Below, piece after piece: positions 1-6,680 of a stretch of DNA of 11,830 nt. This DNA is from Betaproteobacteria bacterium (lineage in GTDB: Bacteria > Pseudomonadota > Gammaproteobacteria > Burkholderiales > Sulfuriferulaceae). The notes beneath the pieces are model-generated. The model ran no database searches, was not told where the DNA came from, and worked only from the letters and a program-made list of their open reading frames with translations. Both the position numbers and the translations under genes were made by a program. Within the stretch, counting starts at the first letter, position 1. The number at the start of each line of letters is the position of its first letter. The stretch lies in assembly GCA_003455595.1 (NCBI GenBank), contig DMQT01000074.1, forward strand, positions 1 to 11,830, given 5' to 3'.

Positions 1-52
1 ATATCTAACAATATGTTTATATTGGTTATTAAATTTGAGAACGAAAATTGCT

Positions 53-58
53 TATAAT
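53..58 (+). promoter_or_regulatory. possible -10 element upstream of amt
   Basis: A perfect TATAAT hexamer lies 23 bases before the amt start codon, in an AT-rich leader. No -35 hexamer sits at 16-18 bp: TTGAGA at 35-40 is only 12 bp upstream. A TG dinucleotide at 49-50 is one base too far away for a canonical extended -10. If used, transcription would begin near position 65 and give a very short leader. Part of the promoter may lie outside the window. Confidence 0.3.
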
Positions 59-81
59 TACGCCTTTCATTCGGAGCTGAT

Positions 82-1284
82 ATGGAAAATCTTAAAAATG
101 GCAGTGACGTTCTATTCATACTGCTGGGTGCCATCATGGTACTGGCAATGCACGCGGGTTTTGCTTTTCTGGAGTTGGGGACGGTACGTAAAAAAAACCA
201 GGTCAATGCGCTGGTCAAGATATTGACCGATTTCAGCATCTCGACCATTGCCTATTTCTTCATCGGTTACAGTGTTGCCTATGGTGTGGATTTCTTTAGT
301 AGTGCCGAGACTTTGATGGTCAAAAACGGCCACGAATTGGTCAGGTTCTTTTTTCTACTCACCTTTGCAGCGGCCATTCCGGCCATTGTTTCGGGCGGCA
401 TCGCGGAGCGCGCCAAATTCAACCCGCAACTGGTCGCAACTTTTGTGCTCGTGGGGTTTGTCTATCCGTTCTTTGAAGGCATCGCCTGGAACAATCATTT
501 CGGCATACAGGATTGGCTACAGGCCAATTTCGGCGCGCCATTTCATGACTTTGCGGGTTCGGTAGTGGTGCATGCCATGGGCGGATGGATCGCCCTCACC
601 GCCGTACTGCTGCTGGGCGCGCGCCATGGACGGTACCGTAAAAATGGTGAAATCGCCGCTCACCCGCCGTCGAGTATCCCGTTTCTGGCGTTAGGCGCAT
701 GGATTCTGGTGGTAGGCTGGTTTGGGTTCAATGTGATGTCCGCCCAGACTATCGACAAAATTTCCGGTTTGGTGGCAGTGAATTCACTCATGGCGATGGT
801 CGGCGGCACGCTGGCCGCGCTGCTGGTCGGACGCAACGATCCGGGTTTCATTCATAACGGACCATTGGCAGGCTTGGTTGCCGTGTGTGCGGGATCGGAT
901 CTGATGCATCCGCTGGGTGCGCTGGTCACGGGTGCCATCGCTGGCGGGCTGTTTGTATGGATGTTTACCATCACACAGAACAAATGGAAAATCGACGACG
1001 TGCTGGGCGTCTGGCCCCTGCACGGATTGTGCGGTACCTGGGGTGGTTTGGCAGCCGGTATTTTCGGTCTGAAAAGTATGGGCGGGCTTGGCGGTGTGGC
1101 TTTCATGCCGCAATTGATGGGTACGCTGCTTGCGATTGTAGTCGCGCTGGTGGGCGGTTTCCTCGTTTACGGCGCACTCAAATGGACTGTCGGAATCCGC
1201 ATGAGTCAGGAAGACGAATTCAATGGGGCGGACTTGTCCATTCACAAAATCTCGGCCACCGCTGAGCGTGAAACCAGCTGGTAA
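82..1284 (+). CDS. amt: Amt/MEP/Rh family ammonium transporter
   Basis: This encodes a 400-residue polytopic inner-membrane channel for ammonium uptake. The Amt pore pair of histidines is present at H164 (in VVHAMGG) and H314 (in WPLHGLCG). Also present are the conserved D157-F-A-G segment before the first histidine, the GGIAER motif near 105-110, and GWFGFN at 212-217. Hydrophobic segments fill nearly the whole chain, and the C-terminal tail has the family-like GADLSIH motif. Length is close to mature E. coli AmtB (about 406 residues). The ATG at 82 is chosen because GGAG at 73-76 precedes it at suitable spacing. No glnK (PII) partner is visible; downstream is the convergent regulator, whose stop codon directly abuts this one. 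I saw no sigma-54 (NtrC-type) element in the short upstream stretch, so nitrogen control cannot be claimed. The family call is secure; the precise subtype is not. Confidence 0.96.
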   Translation: MENLKNGSDVLFILLGAIMVLAMHAGFAFLELGTVRKKNQVNALVKILTDFSISTIAYFFIGYSVAYGVDFFSSAETLMVKNGHELVRFFFLLTFAAAIPAIVSGGIAERAKFNPQLVATFVLVGFVYPFFEGIAWNNHFGIQDWLQANFGAPFHDFAGSVVVHAMGGWIALTAVLLLGARHGRYRKNGEIAAHPPSSIPFLALGAWILVVGWFGFNVMSAQTIDKISGLVAVNSLMAMVGGTLAALLVGRNDPGFIHNGPLAGLVAVCAGSDLMHPLGALVTGAIAGGLFVWMFTITQNKWKIDDVLGVWPLHGLCGTWGGLAAGIFGLKSMGGLGGVAFMPQLMGTLLAIVVALVGGFLVYGALKWTVGIRMSQEDEFNGADLSIHKISATAERETSW

Positions 1285-2652
1285 TCACGCCAAACCATAC
1301 ACTTTGAGTTTGCGGTACAAGGTGCGTTCGCTGATCCCGAGCACATCGGCCACATTACGTCTATGACCTTGATGCTGGGCGAGCAAATCGGCAATATGGC
1401 GCGCTTCCAGTTCGGCCATGGATTGGCCTTTCGAAGCTTGCGCGGTTTGACTGGGTGCCTGGTTGGCATCACTGCTGTCCGTATCCTGCATTTGCACGTG
1501 GCTTTGCATGGGTGAATTGCCACCAAGATGGATATGCGCAGCGCTAATAATGCCGTGGCTGCTCATCGCCACCGCCTTCAACAGAATATTACGCAACTCT
1601 CGTACGTTGCCCGGAAAGCTGTGGTTAACGAGCTTTTCCAATGCTTCATCGGTCAGCTTGCAACGTGGCGCGCCGGCCTGGGTAATGCGCTTGAGTATGG
1701 TTTCCACCAGCGCCGGAATGTCGCTGCGGCGCTCGCTCAGATTCGGCAAACGCAGGTCGATACCGGCGATTCGGTAATACAGATCCAGTCGAAAATGCTT
1801 GGCTTCGGCCATTTCCAGTAAATCGCGATTGGTTGCAGACACCAGCCGCACATCGGCATGCTGCGTTTCAGTGCCGCCCAGACGACGAAATTCGCCGCTC
1901 TCCAGTACGCGTAGCAATTTAGCCTGCATGGTCGGCGGGATTTCACCGGCCTCGTCCAAAAACAGCGTGCCGCCATCGGCCAGCTCGAACAAGCCCTGTT
2001 TGCGCCCGATACAGCCGGTGAACGCGCCGCGCTCGTGGCCGAACAGTTCATCTTCAAACATGGTTTCGGCAATCGACGCGCAGTTGACTGCTATGAACGG
2101 TTTGTTGGCGCGGCTGGAGCGGCGATGGATGTATTGCGCAGCAAGCTCCTTGCCGACGCCACTTTCACCCAGCAGCAGGATCGGCGCTTCAGATTCGGCA
2201 GCGCGAGTCAGATGATCGAGGCAGGCCAGAAAAGCAGGCGATTTACCCACCATGCGCATGTCGCCGCAGTCCAGTTCGTCGGAGCCGGCGATATGATAAA
2301 TTGCCTCGCCCAAATAGCGTTGTGTGCCAATCCCCTGAATTGGGTGACCTTTTATGCGCGCATATTCCGGCCGATTGTGGCGATCAAAGTGGGTGTGGAT
2401 CACTTCATGCGGCTGTCCGGTACGGAACACCGCCTGGTGCGGGCAGTCTTCGCCATTCTGATGGCATGGGACATTAGAGCGATGTGACACTTCATGGCAG
2501 GTTTTGCCAACGACTTCCAGCTGATCCATGCCGTAATTTGTGCAATATGCCCGGTTGGCGGCGACGATGCGGTAGTGCTCGTCAATCAGCACAAATGGAT
2601 TTTCCTGCACATCGATCAATGACTGCAATTCAGGTGCGAGTGGGGAATTCAT
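1285..2652 (-). CDS. fisR: FisR-like sigma-54-dependent activator (PAS, AAA+, Fis HTH), likely sulfane-sulfur sensor
   Basis: This 455-residue bacterial enhancer-binding protein probably activates the divergent sqr. An N-terminal PAS-like domain spans about 10-120. The AAA+ domain (about 133-365) has Walker A GESGVGKE (162-169), the sigma-54-contacting GAFTG loop (209-213), Walker B FLDE (231-234) and PGNVREL (347-353). A Fis-type helix-turn-helix fills about 425-453. There is no phospho-receiver domain. Three cysteines in the sensor domain, C52, C63 and C70, have the spacing I recall for FisR of Cupriavidus (C53, C64, C71), where sulfane sulfur links cysteines and releases activity. The start is set at 2652 because GAGG (2661-2664 on this strand) lies 8 bases before it. 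An in-frame ATG at 2724 would add 24 residues without matching the family. The residue after GAFTG is cysteine rather than the usual alanine. The sigma-54 activator call is near certain; the FisR role is inferred from the cysteine pattern and the sqr neighbour. Confidence 0.88.
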   Translation of the reverse strand: MNSPLAPELQSLIDVQENPFVLIDEHYRIVAANRAYCTNYGMDQLEVVGKTCHEVSHRSNVPCHQNGEDCPHQAVFRTGQPHEVIHTHFDRHNRPEYARIKGHPIQGIGTQRYLGEAIYHIAGSDELDCGDMRMVGKSPAFLACLDHLTRAAESEAPILLLGESGVGKELAAQYIHRRSSRANKPFIAVNCASIAETMFEDELFGHERGAFTGCIGRKQGLFELADGGTLFLDEAGEIPPTMQAKLLRVLESGEFRRLGGTETQHADVRLVSATNRDLLEMAEAKHFRLDLYYRIAGIDLRLPNLSERRSDIPALVETILKRITQAGAPRCKLTDEALEKLVNHSFPGNVRELRNILLKAVAMSSHGIISAAHIHLGGNSPMQSHVQMQDTDSSDANQAPSQTAQASKGQSMAELEARHIADLLAQHQGHRRNVADVLGISERTLYRKLKVYGLA

Positions 2653-2663
2653 TTGAACTGCCT

Positions 2664-2683
2664 CTGTCAAAATGTCATGACAG
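2664..2683. promoter_or_regulatory. candidate upstream activator site (palindrome) for the FisR-like protein
   Basis: A perfect 10-bp palindrome TGTCATGACA lies at 2673-2682. A further TGTCA at 2665-2669 means that CTGTCA (2664-2669) and TGACAG (2678-2683) also form a spaced inverted repeat. The centre is about 134 bp upstream of the predicted sqr transcription start, a normal distance for a sigma-54 enhancer. The site also lies just outside the regulator's own ribosome binding site, so it could serve autoregulation. Assignment to this regulator is inferred from position and symmetry; I do not know the experimentally defined site sequence. Confidence 0.45.
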
Positions 2684-2766
2684 AATAGCGTATGTTCGCG
2701 CTGGATTGTTATTCTGGCAGGCAAGCCGGGCGGATATTTTTGATAAATTTTGCATTATTTAACTAT

Positions 2767-2779
2767 AATCAATGAGTTA
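2767..2779 (+). promoter_or_regulatory. IHF binding site between enhancer and sqr promoter
   Basis: AATCAATGAGTTA fits the IHF consensus WATCAANNNNTTR at every defined position and is preceded by an A/T-rich stretch (about 2735-2760), as good IHF sites often are. It is centred about 39 bp upstream of the predicted sqr start, between the candidate enhancer and the -24/-12 element. That is where IHF usually bends DNA to bring a sigma-54 activator onto the polymerase. An overlapping inverted repeat, TTAACT (2759-2764) with AGTTAA (2775-2780), is also present. Confidence 0.6.
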
Positions 2780-2785
2780 ATAAAT

Positions 2786-2801
2786 TGGCATAAAAGATGC
2801 A
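2786..2801 (+). promoter_or_regulatory. sigma-54 (-24/-12) promoter of sqr
   Basis: TGGCATAAAAGATGCA matches the sigma-54 pattern TGGCACG-N4-TTGCA. The invariant GG (2787-2788) and GC (2799-2800) doublets are exactly 12 bp apart, with mismatches only at less conserved positions. Transcription would start near 2812, leaving a leader of about 79 bases before the sqr ATG. The call is strengthened by the adjacent divergent sigma-54 activator gene with an intact GAFTG loop. Confidence 0.75.
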
Positions 2802-2831
2802 TTATCTTATTCTGGGTAAAGAGAACGGTAC

Positions 2832-2853
2832 TCAGCACTATGCAAGGTGCTGA
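2832..2853 (+). other. hairpin in the predicted sqr mRNA leader
   Basis: TCAGCAC (2832-2838) and GTGCTGA (2847-2853) are perfect inverted complements around an 8-base loop, giving a 7-bp stem about 20 bases after the predicted transcription start and 37 bases before the ATG. There is no U-run after it, so it is not an intrinsic terminator. It might stabilise the 5' end of the message or be a protein site; the sequence does not decide this. Confidence 0.35.
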
Positions 2854-2890
2854 ATAACGAAATGTTGAAAACTCGTAGAGGAAAAAACAC

Positions 2891-4159
2891 ATGGCACATA
2901 TCGTCATCATCGGCGCAGGCATCGGCGGCATGCCCATGGCCTACGAAATGCGCGAGGTAGCGCGCAAGGAAGACACCGTCACCGTCATTTCTGACACCGA
3001 CATTTTCCACTTTGTCCCTTCCAATCCGTGGGTGGGAGTCAAGTGGCGTACACGCGACGATATCGCTTTCCCACTTGAACCTTACCTCAAGAAAAAGAAT
3101 ATCGACTTCATCCACTGCGGTGCCAAACGCGTACACCCGGATAAAAATCAGGTTGAGCTGATGGATGGCCGCAACATTGACTACGATTATCTGGTCATCG
3201 CCACCGGCCCCAAGCTGGCATTTGACGAAGTGCCCGGCCTCGGCCCGCAAGGCCACACCCATTCGATCTGCCATATCGATCATGCTGAAAAAGCCTCGGC
3301 TGAATGGGATGGTTTCTGCGCCAATCCCGGTCCGATTGTGGTGGGCGCGGTGCAAATGGCGTCGTGTTATGGCCCGGCTTACGAATACGCCTTCATCATG
3401 GATACCGACCTCAAGCGTCGTAAAATTCGGGACAAAGTGCCGATGACGTTCGTGACCGCTGAGCCTTATGTCGGTCACCTTGGTCTGGGCGGCGTGGGCG
3501 ACTCCAAAGGCTTGCTGGAATCCAGCCTGCGTGACCGTCACATCAAGTGGATCTGCAATGCCAAAGTCACCAAAGTCGAAGCCGGCAAAATGTTTGTGAC
3601 TGAGCACAACGATGACGGTAGCGTTAAAAAGGAGCACGAACTGCCATTCAGCTACTCGATGATGTTGCCTGCTTTTAAAGGCGTTGATGCCGTATTCGGC
3701 ATCGAAGGTCTGACCAATCCGCGTGGCTTTATTCTGATTGACCAGTTCCAGCGCAACCCCAAGTTCCAGAATATCTACTCGATCGGCGTATGTGTTGCCA
3801 TCCCGCCCGTTGAAGTCACACCGGTTCCGACCGGCGCGCCTAAAACCGGTTACATGATCGAATCCATGGTGACGGCTACCGCACACAATATCCGCAGCGC
3901 GCTGGACGGCAAAGAACCGACCGAAAAAGCCACCTGGAACGCCATCTGCCTGGCTGACTTCGGCGATACCGGTGCCGCGTTTGTGGCGTTACCGCAAATT
4001 CCACCGCGCAACGTCAACTGGTACAAGGAAGGCAAGTGGGTACATCTGGCCAAGATCGCATTTGAGAAATACTTCATTCGCAAAATGAAAAAAGGTACCA
4101 CCGAGCCGCTGTATGAAAAATACCTGCTTGGCGTGATGGGTATCAAGAAACTAAAATAA
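2891..4159 (+). CDS. sqr: sulfide:quinone oxidoreductase
   Basis: This 422-residue FAD flavoprotein oxidises sulfide to sulfane sulfur or polysulfide and passes electrons to membrane quinone. The N-terminal dinucleotide fold is IIGAGIGG (6-13), with the second flavin-binding segment ATGPKLAF at 104-111. The three catalytic cysteines are C127 (in HSICHID), C159 (in MASCYG) and C353 (in WNAICLADFGD). They line up closely with C128, C160 and C356 of the Acidithiobacillus ferrooxidans enzyme, which it also resembles in the VPSNPWVG and TGAPKTGYMIESMV segments. The C-terminus (WVHLAKIAFEKYFIRKM, 383-399) looks like the amphipathic membrane-anchoring helix of the family. AGAGG at 2877-2881 precedes the ATG at good spacing. 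The gene stands alone between its sigma-54 control region and a terminator; no persulfide dioxygenase or rhodanese is beside it. It is predicted to be induced by the divergent FisR-like regulator. Confidence 0.96.
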   Translation: MAHIVIIGAGIGGMPMAYEMREVARKEDTVTVISDTDIFHFVPSNPWVGVKWRTRDDIAFPLEPYLKKKNIDFIHCGAKRVHPDKNQVELMDGRNIDYDYLVIATGPKLAFDEVPGLGPQGHTHSICHIDHAEKASAEWDGFCANPGPIVVGAVQMASCYGPAYEYAFIMDTDLKRRKIRDKVPMTFVTAEPYVGHLGLGGVGDSKGLLESSLRDRHIKWICNAKVTKVEAGKMFVTEHNDDGSVKKEHELPFSYSMMLPAFKGVDAVFGIEGLTNPRGFILIDQFQRNPKFQNIYSIGVCVAIPPVEVTPVPTGAPKTGYMIESMVTATAHNIRSALDGKEPTEKATWNAICLADFGDTGAAFVALPQIPPRNVNWYKEGKWVHLAKIAFEKYFIRKMKKGTTEPLYEKYLLGVMGIKKLK

Positions 4160-4192
4160 AAGCGGCAAGTTCAACCCTGCGCTTTCTCCAAT

Positions 4193-4232
4193 CGCCCGGC
4201 ATACTACACAATGGTAATTCGGGCGTTTTTTT
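4193..4232 (+). terminator. intrinsic terminator after sqr
   Basis: CGCCCG (4193-4198) pairs with CGGGCG (4220-4225), and seven T residues follow immediately (4226-4232). The loop is long at 21 bases, though TACT and GGTA inside it can add a few weak pairs. It lies 34 bases after the sqr stop codon, which supports sqr being a single-gene transcript. Confidence 0.75.
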
Positions 4233-4297
4233 ATGGTGTTGCGCTGGGCAATCTCTGGTGATACAGCTAGCGCTAAATGCAGAGCGCCGAAAACTGT

Positions 4298-4546
4298 TTA
4301 GCCTTGGTGTGAATACGACGGTAACAGGAACACGGTTCGCGTCGGATCGACTTTCAGTGCATCATGGGCTAACCCAGCTTGCTCTTGCAGCTTATTTTGC
4401 ATGGAGCGGTCACGCATCATCAGAGCACGTAAATCATTTCTGATTACCTCATTTTCAGTAGCATACTCACCCGCTACGGCCTTGGTTTTCACACTATTCA
4501 CCATTCAGATTGGCAATGTGAGGCTGAATTGTTGGGTTTTACGCAG
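4298..4546 (-). pseudogene. decayed ParD-type antitoxin gene
   Basis: Reading the minus strand from 4546 gives LRKTQQFSLTLPI, a TGA stop at 4507-4505, then MVNSVKTKAVAGEYATENEV and, further on, LRALM, RDRS, HDALKVDPTRTV. This is the recognisable layout of a ParD/CopG ribbon-helix-helix antitoxin (typically MRxTQQFSITLP..., GEYATESEVIRDGLRALxxRDR, DALKADPxRA). The expected ATG is CTG (4546-4544), the expected Asn-Glu before MVNS is Ile-stop, and after PTRTV the frame no longer resembles the usual QVRARL tail. A one-base shift restores only a vaguely similar VFTPRL. No parE toxin lies downstream in the remaining 130 bases before sqr. The internal ATG at 4504 opens a 68-codon frame, but it lacks the N-terminal DNA-binding strand. 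The homology is recognised by eye; non-functionality is inferred from the three lesions. Confidence 0.65.
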
Positions 4547-4601
4547 AAATTCCGAGTTTCAGGCTCCTCCGCTTGATATTGCGTGGATAAATACATTCAA
4601 C

Positions 4602-4694
4602 ATGGCAAAATTCTTCAGGAATGGTAGAGTTTGGGAAGAACGGCTATACGCGAAGCTGTTGGCATTCAGGTCTAGCAGTCAATTTTCGTTTTAA
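4602..4694 (+). pseudogene. possible VapB/MazE-like antitoxin remnant
   Basis: The 30-codon frame from ATG 4602 starts MAKFFRNGRVWEERLYAKLL and then reads AFRSSSQFSF. VapB antitoxins typically begin with AKLFRNGRSQAVRLPKEFRF, so the AKxFRNGR block, the following RL and the later FR match in order while the SQAV part does not. There is no ribosome binding site before the ATG and no toxin follows; the frame stops 15 bases before the rfbB start. It may be a decayed antitoxin start, but the match is short enough to be chance. Confidence 0.3.
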
Positions 4695-4709
4695 CGCAGG
4701 AGCCCCAAT

Positions 4710-5774
4710 ATGATTCTCGTCACCGGTTCAGCAGGTTTTATCGGCTCCAATTTTGTCCTGGACTGGCTAGCGCAAAGCGACGAACCGGTCATCAGCCTCG
4801 ACAATCTCACCTATGCAGGTAATCGTGCCAATCTCGCCAACCTGGATGGCGATGCGCGTCACACTTTCGTGCACGGCGATATTGGAGACAGTGTTCTGGT
4901 AGCTGAGTTGCTCCAGCGTCACACGCCGCGTGCAGTGGTGAATTTCGCTGCGGAATCGCATGTGGATCGCTCGATTCATGGCCCGGAAGATTTCATCCAG
5001 ACCAATATCGTCGGCACCTTTCGCTTGCTTGAAGCTGTGCGCGCGCACTGGAATGGGCTAACCGGCGACGACAAAGCCGATTTCCGCTTCCTGCATGTGT
5101 CTACCGACGAGGTGTATGGCTCGCTGGCTAAGGATGAGCCTGCCTTCACCGAAACCCATCGCTATGAGCCTAACAGCCCATATTCGGCATCCAAGGCGGC
5201 GTCGGATCATCTGGTGCGGGCATATCATCACACCTACGGCCTGCCGGTGCTGACGACCAACTGCTCCAATAACTACGGCCCGTTCCACTTCCCCGAAAAG
5301 CTCATCCCTTTGATGATCGTGAATGCGCTGGCCGACAAGTCTTTGCCAGTGTACGGCGACGGCATGCAGATCCGTGACTGGCTGTATGTGAAAGACCATT
5401 GCAGCGCGATTCGACGGGTGCTGAAAGCGGGGCGAACGGGTGAGGTGTATAACATCGGCGGCTGGAACGAGATGCCGAATATCGAAATTGTGAAAACGGT
5501 ATGTAGTTTGCTAGACGAATTACGCCCGCGCGCCGACTCCAAGCCTTACATTGAGCAAATCACGTATGTGGCTGACCGCCTGGGCCATGATCGTCGCTAT
5601 GCCATTGATGCAAGCAAGATCGAACGCGAACTGGGCTGGCGTCCGGCAGAAACCTTTGCCACAGGCATCCGTAAAACCGTGCAGTGGTATCTGGAGAATG
5701 AGGCGTGGGTGAGCACGGTGCAGTCAGGGGCGTATCGCGACTGGGTGGAAACCAACTACAGCCAGCGTGCATGA
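4710..5774 (+). CDS. rfbB: dTDP-glucose 4,6-dehydratase
   Basis: This is RmlB, the second step of dTDP-L-rhamnose synthesis: dTDP-glucose to dTDP-4-keto-6-deoxyglucose, using bound NAD+. The protein is 354 residues, a normal length for the family. It is an extended short-chain dehydrogenase with the Rossmann glycine motif GSAGFIG (6-12), the catalytic T132-D133-E134 triad in STDEVYG, and the Y158-SAS-K162 pair. NNYGP and the [15 protein letters not shown] segment (216-230) are typical of RmlB. AGGAG at 4698-4702 precedes the ATG by 7 bases. It is the first gene of an rfbBDAC operon, and its stop codon overlaps the start of rfbD (ATGA). No convincing promoter is visible upstream. Confidence 0.97.
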   Translation: MILVTGSAGFIGSNFVLDWLAQSDEPVISLDNLTYAGNRANLANLDGDARHTFVHGDIGDSVLVAELLQRHTPRAVVNFAAESHVDRSIHGPEDFIQTNIVGTFRLLEAVRAHWNGLTGDDKADFRFLHVSTDEVYGSLAKDEPAFTETHRYEPNSPYSASKAASDHLVRAYHHTYGLPVLTTNCSNNYGPFHFPEKLIPLMIVNALADKSLPVYGDGMQIRDWLYVKDHCSAIRRVLKAGRTGEVYNIGGWNEMPNIEIVKTVCSLLDELRPRADSKPYIEQITYVADRLGHDRRYAIDASKIERELGWRPAETFATGIRKTVQWYLENEAWVSTVQSGAYRDWVETNYSQRA

Positions 5775-6664
5775 AGAAGATATTATTGTTGGGCAAAAAC
5801 GGCCAGGTCGGCTGGGAGCTGCAACGCAGCCTGGCGCCCTTGGGCGAGGTCATCGCGCTGGATTCACGCAGCACGATTTACTGCGGCGATCTCACTGATC
5901 TCGCCGGGCTGGCCGCTACGGTGGCGGCCATCAAGCCGGATGTGATCGTCAACGCTGCCGCGCACACGGCGGTGGACAAGGCTGAAAGCGAGCTGGATTT
6001 GGCGCGCACGGTGAATGCGCTGGCACCGGGTGTGCTGGCCGAGGCGGCGCAGCGTTGCGGCGCGTGGCTGGTGCAGTATTCAACTGATTATGTATTCGAC
6101 GGCAGCGGCGACCAGCCCTGGCTGGAAACCGACGCAATCGGCCCGTTGAGCGTGTATGGCCGCACCAAGCTGGAAGGCGAGCAGCGCATCGCGGCAGCGT
6201 GTGAAAAGTACCTGATTTTTCGCACCAGTTGGGTGTATGCGGCACGCGGTGGCAATTTCGCCAAGACCATGCTGCGGCTGGCTCAAGCGCGCGAGCGGCT
6301 GACGGTTATCAACGATCAGTTCGGCGCGCCCACCGGGGCGGATTTGCTGGCCGACGTGACTGCGCACGCGATTCGTAGTGCCGTCGCACAGCCGCAACTG
6401 GCGGGACTATATCATCTGGTGGCGGCGGGCGAAACTACCTGGCATGGTTATGCGCACTTTGTAATTGAGCATGCGGCGCGTGTCGGGGTGACGCTCAAAA
6501 CCACGCCGGAGAATATCGATTCCGTGCCCACCAGCGCGTTTCCCACACCGGCTACGCGCCCGCATAACTCGCGTCTTGATACGCACAAGCTGCAAGCCGC
6601 CTTTGGTTTGACGCTGCCCAATTGGCAGCAGGGCGTGGCGCGCATGCTGACCGAAATTCTTTAA
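5771..6664 (+). CDS. rfbD: dTDP-4-dehydrorhamnose reductase
   Basis: This is RmlD, the last step of the dTDP-L-rhamnose pathway: NAD(P)H-dependent reduction of dTDP-4-keto-L-rhamnose. It has 297 residues with the N-terminal cofactor motif GKNGQVG (8-14), the STDYVFDG segment (104-111), the catalytic Y129-GRT-K133 pair, RTSWVY (151-156) and DQFGAPT (182-188), all standard for RmlD. The start at 5771 ([12 protein letters not shown]) is chosen because it places the cofactor motif at the family position and overlaps the rfbB stop as ATGA, a sign of translational coupling. The frame is open back to 5705, but that extension would run inside rfbB. The stop lies 16 bases before the preferred rfbA start. 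Confidence 0.96.
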   Translation: MKKILLLGKNGQVGWELQRSLAPLGEVIALDSRSTIYCGDLTDLAGLAATVAAIKPDVIVNAAAHTAVDKAESELDLARTVNALAPGVLAEAAQRCGAWLVQYSTDYVFDGSGDQPWLETDAIGPLSVYGRTKLEGEQRIAAACEKYLIFRTSWVYAARGGNFAKTMLRLAQARERLTVINDQFGAPTGADLLADVTAHAIRSAVAQPQLAGLYHLVAAGETTWHGYAHFVIEHAARVGVTLKTTPENIDSVPTSAFPTPATRPHNSRLDTHKLQAAFGLTLPNWQQGVARMLTEIL

Positions 6665-6680
6665 TCAAATAGTGAATACC

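Larger units (their letters stand above)
4233..4709. other. gene-poor interval with toxin-antitoxin relics
   Basis: No intact, convincing gene lies between the sqr terminator and rfbB. Short open frames of 61 to 97 codons occur on both strands, but their products have no recognisable fold, except where they overlap the ParD-like relic (minus strand) and the VapB-like remnant (plus strand) listed separately. No terminal inverted repeats, transposase fragment, tRNA or convincing promoter for rfbB was found here. Confidence 0.6.

Noticed and set aside
22..58. A sigma-54 or full sigma-70 promoter for amt.
   Set aside because: TTGC at 48-51 has no GG doublet at the required distance, and the only -35-like hexamer (35-40) is 12 bp from TATAAT. 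Only the -10-like element is kept, at low confidence.
2653..2724. A longer regulator starting at 2724.
   Set aside because: No ribosome binding site fits that ATG, and the extension would run through the candidate enhancer. The start at 2652 has GAGG 8 bases upstream.
2807..3886. A 359-codon open frame on the minus strand opposite sqr.
   Set aside because: It is fully antisense to sqr, which has complete catalytic motifs. Its product is His/Asp/Val-rich with no recognisable domain, as expected for the complement of a GC-biased gene.
4401..4694. A 97-codon plus-strand frame between sqr and rfbB as a real gene.
   Set aside because: Its first half is antisense to the ParD-like relic, its start has no ribosome binding site, and only the last 30 codons resemble anything (the possible VapB remnant).
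5705..5770. An upstream ATG start for rfbD.
   Set aside because: It lies inside rfbB and would place 22 extra residues before the cofactor-binding strand. The ATGA overlap at 5771 is the normal arrangement.
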